The translations under genes were made by a program, and so were the position numbers. From assembly GCA_946613705.1 (NCBI GenBank), contig CAMOFU010000044.1, forward strand, positions 1 through 12,525: a stretch of DNA of 12,525 nucleotides, written 5' to 3'. Shown one piece after another: positions 1 to 4,636 of the stretch (positions are counted from its first letter, which is position 1; every line of letters begins with the position of its first letter). The DNA is from an uncultured Clostridia bacterium. GTDB lineage: Bacteria; Bacillota; Clostridia; Oscillospirales; Ruminococcaceae. Under the pieces are notes generated by a model. It was not told the DNA's origin, searched no databases, and worked only from the letters and a program-made list of their open reading frames with translations.

Positions 1-24
1 CTTTACAATTATTTTGGCTATCAT
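1..24 (-). CDS. 5' end of an unidentified minus-strand gene, cut by the window edge
   Basis: Reading the minus strand, an ATG at 24-22 is preceded by AGGAG (30-34) with five A/T bases between them, and opens a frame MIAKIIVK that runs off the left edge. A good Shine-Dalgarno site at correct spacing makes a real start likely. Eight residues cannot identify a family; this beginning is compatible with PriA-type or many other proteins, so no function is given. It lies downstream of the GH31 gene on the same strand, beyond the hairpin at 232-270 and the repeat block at 50-188. Confidence 0.5.
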
Positions 25-49
25 TTTTACTCCTATTACCTGATAAGAT

Positions 50-188
50 AAATTCTGATTTATAGCGCTGAACAATCGTCAGCCCCGAGCCAGTCAAAGC
101 AACGATCCTGCACAAAGTTTAGGGCGAGGGCATTGCGCGCCGCCGCTGCGGCCATTGCGTGCCGCCGCTGCGGCAAATTCCGATTTAT
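50..188. repeat. Intergenic repeat block: flanking 14-bp repeats plus two tandem GC-rich 22-mers
   Basis: The block is bounded by AAATTCTGATTTAT (50-63) and AAATTCCGATTTAT (175-188), which differ at one base. Inside it are two adjacent 22-bp units, 131-152 and 153-174, also differing at one base. Each contains GCCGC-CGCT-GCGGC, a 5-bp stem with a 4-nt loop. The composition is far more GC-rich than the flanking AT-rich DNA. On the minus strand a 31-codon frame (ATG at 155, stop at 60-62) spans the block. This resembles a dispersed intergenic (REP-like) element rather than a gene. From memory, very similar short predicted peptides occur repeatedly in ruminococcal genomes, but that is unverified here. 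Confidence 0.6.
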
Positions 189-231
189 GCTTGTAATTAT
201 AGCACAGTATTGAAGGTCTGTCAATAGAAAC

Positions 232-270
232 GCCATAGTACTTCTGACTTTGCATCAGAAATACCATGGC
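232..270 (-). terminator. Hairpin downstream of the GH31 gene, probable transcription terminator or 3'-end stabiliser
   Basis: Arms 232-247 and 255-270 pair over 16 positions around a 7-nt loop. Read as minus-strand RNA, the two imperfect positions are G-U wobbles; as plus-strand RNA they would be A/C mismatches. This supports function in the minus-strand transcript. The following U tract is weak (GUUUCUAUU), so termination may be inefficient or the hairpin may only protect the 3' end. A smaller 6-bp hairpin (317-322 with 329-334) lies immediately after the GH31 stop and has no U tract. Confidence 0.5.
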
Positions 271-336
271 TTAAAACTTCTATATCAGCGCCGCCCTTAT
301 GAAAGACGGGGTATTGGTTCGGGATGATCCGAACTA

Positions 337-2682
337 TTACAGCTCGATAGTTACCTTGCCGCTGCCGCCGTTGACCTCGACAGCCTTGTCGGTATTTGCG
401 ATCTCTATCTTAAATGATGCGTTTGTGTTAGTATTAGTATACTCGCATTCGATCTTATTGCCGTTTCTTACAGCCTTGAGCTCAAACACCTTATTAGCCT
501 CGGTATCATAGATCGGGCATACGGCAGAAGCACCGTCATCAAGCTCATAGATCTTGAAGGTAGTTCCGCTGAGATAATCGTACTCGAAGTCTCGCTTGAA
601 GTCTCCCCAGGCTATGATGCTGTTGGGCCTTGCAAGAGCGGGGATCTCGAAGTAGCTGCACTTGTGTGTATACCACTTGCCGCCCTCGAATACCTTCCCT
701 GTAATGATATCCGTCCACTTGCCTGCGGGAACATAATACTGAGCGATGCCCTCTTCGTTGAGGATAGGCGCAACGAGGATATTGTCACCGAGCATATACT
801 GTCTGTCAAGTGTCAGGCAGGCAGGATCATCAGCAAAGTCGATCACCATAGCTCTCATCATAGTAACACCTACGGTGTGGGTCTTGATAGCCTGTGCCCA
901 CATATAAGGCATCAGCTTGCCCTTGATATTTGTGAAAAAGCGCAGAACATCGCAGCTCTCTTCGTCAAACAGCCAAGGCACGCGGTAGCTCTGATTGCCG
1001 TGCAGACGGGAGTGTGTGGAGAACAGTCCGAATGCAGCCCAGCGCTTGTAAATGTCGGGAGTAGCAGTCGCTTCAAAGCCCGCCATATCATGCGAGGTGA
1101 ATCCGAAGCCCGATATGCAGAGACTCAGACAGCCGCGAACGACCTCTGCCATGGAATTATAGTTGCCCGAGCAGTCACCGCCCCAGTGAACAGGGAACTG
1201 CTGACCGCCTGCTGTTGCAGAACGTGCAAACAGACAAGCCTTGTTTTCGCCGTAGAACTCCTTGAGAACGTTGAACACGGTCTTGTTGTAAAGATGAGTA
1301 TAGTAGTTGTGCATCTTGATCGGGTCAGAGCCGTCGAAGTATACAACATCTCTTGTGGGTATACGCTCACCGAAATCTGTCTTGAAGGTATCAACACCCA
1401 TTTCGCACAGCTTTTTGAGATAACCCGCATACCACTTGCAGGCATCGGGATTGGTAAAGTCTACGATCGCCATTCCGGGCTGCCACTCATCGCACTGGAA
1501 TACAGAGCCGTCCTTCTTCTTGATGAAGTAGCCGTGCTCCATTCCTTCGTCAAAAAGTCTTGAACGCTGACCGACATAGGGATTTATCCATACGCAGGTG
1601 TGAAGCCCCTTATCCTCATGCAGACGCTTCAGCAGACCCTCGGGGTCGGGGAACTGCTCGGTGTCCCACTCAAAGTTGCACCACTCGAGCCCCTTCATCC
1701 AGAAGCAGTCAAAGTGGAATACCTGCAGCGGTATATTACGCTGTGCCATACCGTCGATGAAGCTGGTGATGGTTGCCTCGTCATAGCTTGTTGTGAAGGA
1801 AGAGGTGAGCCAGAGCCCGAAGGAGAATGCAGGCGGAAGTGCAGGCTTGCCTGTGAGATCGGTATAGCCTTTGAGTACCTCGGTAAGGTTTTCACCGCCG
1901 AAGAAATAGTATTCCATATTCTCTCCGGGCAGGGTGAAGCTGACCTTGGAAACCGTATCGGAGCACACCTCGAAGCTCACCTTATCGGAGCTGTTGACAA
2001 ATATTCCGTAGCCCCTTGAAGATACATAAAAGGGAACGCTCTTATAGCTCTGATCTGAGCAGGTGCCGCCGTCGGCATTCCAGATCTCAACATTCTGACC
2101 GTTCTTGGTAAATGTTGTGAACTTCTCGCCGAAGCCGTAAAAGTATTCACCGACCGTGGTGTCAAGCTGTTCGCGGATATATGTGCGGCGATCATCTGCG
2201 GGATAGCTCCAGAAGGTATCATCAGCCTGGACCGCAAGCCTTGCCTGCTGCTTGAACGCACTCTCCTTGATAACACCTGTCGATCTCCAGCCGCCGCTCG
2301 TAAGCTTCTTGTCTTTATAATAGTACTGCACGTTCCAGCCGTTCTTGGAGATGACCACCTTGGTATTGCCCGAAACGAGTATCGCCTCATTCTCGGTCAT
2401 AGTAACCTCGGGCTTGAAGCTGCCGCGGTTAAGCTCATAGTGCGGACCGTGATCTGCATAGCCCTTATGATGAGTGATGTTCACTCTGATGCAGTTCTCC
2501 TGATCCGATGTGAAGCTGATCTCAAGATTGGCACTGCCGAGAAGCTGATATCTCTCTCTGCCGTAGAAGGGAGTTGCGACTACAAGAAAGCCGTTTTCAA
2601 GCTGAATCACATCATAAGCCTGAACAGCATAGTTTACCTCGTAGCCTCTCTGATTGAGCCAGAAGCCGTCTGCAAATTTCAT
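337..2682 (-). CDS. yicI: Alpha-xylosidase, glycoside hydrolase family 31 (YicI type)
   Basis: This cytosolic retaining glycosidase would release alpha-1,6-linked xylose from the non-reducing end of xyloglucan fragments such as isoprimeverose; that specificity is known for YicI and inferred here. The protein is 781 aa, close to the usual length, and has no signal peptide. Counting from the upstream ATG at 2688, the nucleophile region KTDFGERIP gives Asp438, and ARSATAGGQQFPVHWGGDC gives acid/base Asp505. Both motifs are nearly identical to E. coli YicI and similarly spaced. The order is an N-terminal beta-sandwich (to about 270), a (beta/alpha)8 barrel (about 290-610) and C-terminal beta domains. 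The start is set at 2682 because GGAGG (2690-2694) is 7 nt from that ATG but only 1 nt from the one at 2688, and MKFADGFW then aligns with the YicI N-terminus. No sugar transporter or regulator is adjacent. Confidence 0.93.
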   Translation of the reverse strand: MKFADGFWLNQRGYEVNYAVQAYDVIQLENGFLVVATPFYGRERYQLLGSANLEISFTSDQENCIRVNITHHKGYADHGPHYELNRGSFKPEVTMTENEAILVSGNTKVVISKNGWNVQYYYKDKKLTSGGWRSTGVIKESAFKQQARLAVQADDTFWSYPADDRRTYIREQLDTTVGEYFYGFGEKFTTFTKNGQNVEIWNADGGTCSDQSYKSVPFYVSSRGYGIFVNSSDKVSFEVCSDTVSKVSFTLPGENMEYYFFGGENLTEVLKGYTDLTGKPALPPAFSFGLWLTSSFTTSYDEATITSFIDGMAQRNIPLQVFHFDCFWMKGLEWCNFEWDTEQFPDPEGLLKRLHEDKGLHTCVWINPYVGQRSRLFDEGMEHGYFIKKKDGSVFQCDEWQPGMAIVDFTNPDACKWYAGYLKKLCEMGVDTFKTDFGERIPTRDVVYFDGSDPIKMHNYYTHLYNKTVFNVLKEFYGENKACLFARSATAGGQQFPVHWGGDCSGNYNSMAEVVRGCLSLCISGFGFTSHDMAGFEATATPDIYKRWAAFGLFSTHSRLHGNQSYRVPWLFDEESCDVLRFFTNIKGKLMPYMWAQAIKTHTVGVTMMRAMVIDFADDPACLTLDRQYMLGDNILVAPILNEEGIAQYYVPAGKWTDIITGKVFEGGKWYTHKCSYFEIPALARPNSIIAWGDFKRDFEYDYLSGTTFKIYELDDGASAVCPIYDTEANKVFELKAVRNGNKIECEYTNTNTNASFKIEIANTDKAVEVNGGSGKVTIEL

Positions 2683-2747
2683 ATACATTCCTCCGATATA
2701 AAAATATTAATGTTCATATTTTGTATGGGATATTTGCCCTTGAATAT

Positions 2748-2776
2748 ATTTTAAACCTATTCAAAATAAAAATCAA
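2748..2776 (-). promoter_or_regulatory. Candidate sigma-A promoter for the GH31 gene
   Basis: On the minus strand TTGATT (2771-2776) and TAAAAT (2748-2753) are separated by exactly 17 bp, giving a predicted transcript start near 2741 and a leader of about 60 nt. The whole gap 2689-2901 is very AT-rich, so near-matches arise easily. It is the best-placed candidate seen, not a proven promoter. No gene is visible in this gap. Confidence 0.5.
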
Positions 2777-2877
2777 TATAAATTTTATAAGATATAACGA
2801 TATATTATCCCGAAACAGCTTACCGCAGCGAAATATTTCTTTAATTGGTTAAACGAGTATATAAAGATATGAATATC

Positions 2878-2895
2878 TGTGAAAACGTTTACACA
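2878..2895. promoter_or_regulatory. LacI/CcpA-family operator-like palindrome (cre-like)
   Basis: The sequence TGTGAAAACGTTTACACA is an 18-bp palindrome with one mismatched pair, centred on the C-G step typical of LacI-family operators. Its core TGAAAACGTTTACA (2880-2893) fits the Bacillota catabolite-responsive element pattern. It sits 6 bp beyond the nadA stop codon and about 135 bp upstream of the predicted GH31 transcript start. The likely target is the glycosidase gene, through CcpA or a sugar-specific LacI-type regulator. No such regulator gene is in the window. The distance is long for simple repression, so action from upstream, by looping, or on an unseen promoter is possible. Confidence 0.55.
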
Positions 2896-2901
2896 GCCAA
2901 C

Positions 2902-3831
2902 TCAGCCGCCGAGCCTCAGCATCTCGTCGATGCAGACTCTTGCCTTAGCGATAAGCTCATCGCTCATGATGATCTCAAATGCCTCTCCGTCACCCGAAGC
3001 TATCGAGCGTGCGGAATTGTACACCTCAGATAAGGTAGTAAGCTTCATGTTCGGGCAGACGATCTTTTTCGAGAGGATATAGAAACGCTTTTCGGGGCAT
3101 TCGTACTGCAAATGCTCGGCAATACTTATCTCGGTGCCTATTATAAACTCTTTCGCATCAGACGACTTGGCATAGTTGATGATCCCCGAGGTCGAGCCTG
3201 CATAATCAGCCTGCTCGGATACAGCGGGTCTGCATTCGGGGTGAACGAGAAGCTTCGCGTTCGGGTGCAGTGCTTTTGCTTCGGCGACTTCTTCTGCCGT
3301 AACAGCTGCGTGAACAGGGCAGCCGCCGTTGAGAAGCATGATATCCTTATCGGGACAAGCCTTCTGAACGAACGAGCCGAGGTTACAATCGGGTATGAAC
3401 AGCAGCTTCTTATCATCCATTGCCTTGACGATCTTGACCGCCGACGAGCTTGTCACACAAACATCGCAGACTGTTTTAAGCGCGGCTGTTGTATTTATAT
3501 AGGCAACGACCTTTCTGTCGGGCTCACGTTTTTTGATCTGTTCGATCATCTCGGGCTCCATCTGCTCTGCCATAGGACAGCCCGCAAGCGGATTTGCAAG
3601 GAAAACCCTCTTGTCGGGGGAGAGCATCTTTGCAGTTTCTGCCATGAAGTGAACTCCGCAGAACAGTATGTTTTTATTGGTGACCTTTGAAGCATCAACA
3701 CTGAGCTTATAGCTGTCACCGACAAAATCCGCGACCTCGAGTATCTCATGACCCTGATAGCTGTGTGCAAGAATACATATGTCGTTTTCCTTTTTTATCC
3801 TGATGATCTCGTCCTGGATATCTCTTATCAT
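2902..3831 (-). CDS. nadA: Quinolinate synthase NadA
   Basis: NadA is a cytosolic [4Fe-4S] enzyme that condenses iminoaspartate with dihydroxyacetone phosphate to quinolinate, the precursor NadC turns into nicotinate mononucleotide in de novo NAD synthesis. With the start at 3831 the protein is 309 aa, normal for the three-domain short form. The three cluster cysteines are Cys85 (AGCPMAE), Cys171 (GGCPVHAAV) and Cys259 (KIVCPNMK), at the spacing expected for the family. Other landmarks are LAHSYQ near 22, FCGVHFMAETAKML near 57-70, CVTSSSAV near 125 and HPEC at 197-200. A longer frame reaches 3897, but 3831 has GGAGG with 8-nt spacing and the family's usual N-terminus, while 3832-3897 contains the promoter. 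nadB and nadC are not in the window. Confidence 0.95.
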   Translation of the reverse strand: MIRDIQDEIIRIKKENDICILAHSYQGHEILEVADFVGDSYKLSVDASKVTNKNILFCGVHFMAETAKMLSPDKRVFLANPLAGCPMAEQMEPEMIEQIKKREPDRKVVAYINTTAALKTVCDVCVTSSSAVKIVKAMDDKKLLFIPDCNLGSFVQKACPDKDIMLLNGGCPVHAAVTAEEVAEAKALHPNAKLLVHPECRPAVSEQADYAGSTSGIINYAKSSDAKEFIIGTEISIAEHLQYECPEKRFYILSKKIVCPNMKLTTLSEVYNSARSIASGDGEAFEIIMSDELIAKARVCIDEMLRLGG

Positions 3832-3868
3832 TTCGACCGCCTCCGAAATATTATATACAGTTATTAAT

Positions 3869-3897
3869 ATTATACAATTTTGCATCAGCTGTGTCAA
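3869..3897 (-). promoter_or_regulatory. Consensus sigma-A promoter of nadA
   Basis: On the minus strand TTGACA (3892-3897) and TATAAT (3869-3874) are separated by exactly 17 bp, a perfect consensus. The predicted transcript start is near 3862, leaving a leader of about 30 nt. It diverges from the riboswitch promoter at 3969-3997. Between the two lies CATATG-N7-CATATG (3905-3923), a possible but unassigned operator. Confidence 0.85.
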
Positions 3898-3968
3898 TTA
3901 ATAACATATGAATTTTACATATGCCGAACAAATAATACACCATTTTGCTATGAATTGAGATTTATAGC

Positions 3969-3997
3969 TTGACATTCTCGAAAAAATGTTTTATACT
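3969..3997 (+). promoter_or_regulatory. Consensus sigma-A promoter of the B12 uptake operon
   Basis: TTGACA (3969-3974) and TATACT (3992-3997) are separated by exactly 17 bp. The predicted transcript start is near 4004, about 10 nt before the closing helix of the riboswitch. The untranslated leader is therefore about 330 nt long. Such a strong promoter fits an operon whose control is exerted after initiation, by the riboswitch. Confidence 0.85.
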
Positions 3998-4014
3998 GTA
4001 TTTATAATAATAAT

Positions 4015-4120
4015 GTAACTGCGGTCTCGCTATGGTATATCCTTGCGTGTCATTGGGAAGAGCGGTGAAAATCCGCCGCAACTGTCATTACCGTTAAAGT
4101 CGGAATACTCCCGCAGTTAC
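4015..4120 (+). ncRNA. Cobalamin riboswitch aptamer
   Basis: A perfect 10-bp closing helix joins GTAACTGCGG (4015-4024) and CCGCAGTTAC (4111-4120). Inside are the B12 riboswitch signatures in order: GGGAA (4055-4059); a GCGG/CCGC stem (4062-4065 with 4073-4076) capped by TGAAAAT, together giving the GGTGAAAATCC element; GCAACTGT (4078-4085); and the B12-box-like AAAGTCGGAATAC (4097-4109). The order and spacing match the cobalamin family, although the segment between GGTGAAAATCC and the ACTG element is shorter than in many clostridial members. The subclass and preferred form (adenosyl- versus methyl- or aquo-cobalamin) cannot be decided by eye. Corrinoid binding should switch the downstream operon off. 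Confidence 0.9.
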
Positions 4121-4139
4121 CGCCTGTATGGCTGATCGC

Positions 4140-4262
4140 TGCTGTCTTGGACAATGAAGAAAGCACAGTCGAAAAATATAGCTGTTTTGCCTGCTGTTTA
4201 ATGGGCTTGTATCGTTGTGCCCTGACAGTGACGGCGATACAGTCTTTTTCGCTGTGCTTTCT
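4140..4262 (+). promoter_or_regulatory. Riboswitch expression platform: P13-like hairpin and competing antiterminator
   Basis: Two exclusive pairings share bases 4158-4165. The first is a hairpin, 4140-4148 with 4157-4165 (one G/A mismatch, 8-nt loop), placed just 3' of the aptamer where the family's regulatory P13 hairpin normally lies. The second is an 11-bp perfect duplex, 4158-4168 (AGAAAGCACAG) with 4252-4262 (CTGTGCTTTCT). This duplex takes up the 5' arm of the terminator at 4256-4281, so it acts as an antiterminator. It would enclose a further hairpin, 4208-4214 with 4235-4241. The predicted logic is that ligand stabilises the first hairpin and termination follows, while without ligand the long duplex forms and transcription continues. 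Confidence 0.7.
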
Positions 4263-4287
4263 CTGTTCGGGCAGAGGAAGCTTTTTT
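4256..4287 (+). terminator. Intrinsic terminator controlled by the cobalamin riboswitch
   Basis: Arms 4256-4265 (GCTTTCTCTG) and 4272-4281 (CAGAGGAAGC) form a 10-bp stem with one G-U pair around the loop TTCGGG, followed directly by six T (4282-4287). It lies between the aptamer and the first gene, and its 5' arm overlaps the antiterminator strand, which is the arrangement of a transcription-attenuation riboswitch. Confidence 0.85.
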
Positions 4288-4289
4288 AG

Positions 4290-4321
4290 TTTATTTGTTT
4301 ATTTGTGTATTTGTGTATCGG
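4290..4321 (+). repeat. Four 8-nt repeats between terminator and first start codon
   Basis: TTTATTTG, TTTATTTG, TGTATTTG and the diverged TGTATCGG follow one another from just after the terminator into the weak Shine-Dalgarno GGAAG (4320-4324) of the first gene. The tract is nearly free of C and is probably unstructured. It may keep the start region open, or it may be a slippage-prone simple repeat. Confidence 0.6.
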
Positions 4322-4333
4322 AAGTGATCGTGG

Positions 4334-4636
4334 GTGTCCGCAGATGAGAAGCGCCTTGCCGCATTGCAGCTGCTTGTGACTAAGTCTGCCGAGCTTGGCA
4401 GACTGCCAAAGCGCAGTGATTTTTCTCCCGAGGAGGTCTGCTTTATCAAGCAGAAGCTGGGACCTTTTCCGCGAGCACTTGAAGCCGCGGGACTAAAAAA
4501 GTCTGCTCGGCCGCCTGCCGCTGTCCGCAGCAAACAGAAGCGAAGACGTGCCGCGATCAGAAGGAAGCTTGCCAAACAAATTTCCGACGGTCAGCCGCCG
4601 TCGGCAGAAATAAATGAAACGGAGGATATGAAATGA
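4334..4636 (+). CDS. Small basic protein with an HNH-endonuclease-associated-repeat-like domain, first gene of the B12 operon
   Basis: The product is 100 aa. Residues about 5-55 (AALQLLVTKSAELGRLPKRSDF ... LGPFPRALEAAGL) have the pattern of the homing-endonuclease-associated repeat (HNH_repeat): a helix, an LGR-P-R-DF turn, then a second helix ending F-ALEAAGL. This small module is linked to DNA binding and is often found without a nuclease. No HNH catalytic motif is present. Residues 56-80 are strongly basic (KQKRRRAAIRRK), which suits nucleic-acid binding. Translation probably begins at GTG 4334, with GGAAG 9 nt upstream. The stop overlaps the next ATG (ATGA at 4633), so the two are probably translationally coupled. 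It is the first gene after the riboswitch and so is also B12-repressed. A role in regulating the operon or in RNA binding is only inference. Confidence 0.7.
   Translation: MSADEKRLAALQLLVTKSAELGRLPKRSDFSPEEVCFIKQKLGPFPRALEAAGLKKSARPPAAVRSKQKRRRAAIRRKLAKQISDGQPPSAEINETEDMK

Noticed and set aside
131..174. Tandem 22-mers considered as a CRISPR array
   Set aside because: The two units are directly adjacent with no spacers, there are only two, and no cas genes are present.
664..1563. Plus-strand frame of 299 codons
   Set aside because: It is antisense to the catalytic barrel of the GH31 gene, which is clearly coding, and its product has no recognisable domain.
2878..2895. Palindrome after nadA considered as its terminator
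   Set aside because: It has no intervening loop and no T tract; the central CG and TGTGAAAAC half-sites fit a LacI-family operator better.
4208..4249. Hairpin 4208-4214/4235-4241 followed by five T, considered as the riboswitch terminator
   Set aside because: The stem is 7 bp of Watson-Crick pairs plus wobbles with a large loop. The hairpin at 4256-4281 with T6 is much stronger and overlaps the antiterminator. The former is more likely an internal helix of the antiterminated form.
4147..4347. 66-codon frame beginning at TTG in the leader, possible leader peptide
   Set aside because: It starts inside the P13-like hairpin with no good ribosome binding site and runs through the terminator. The RNA pairings explain this sequence better.
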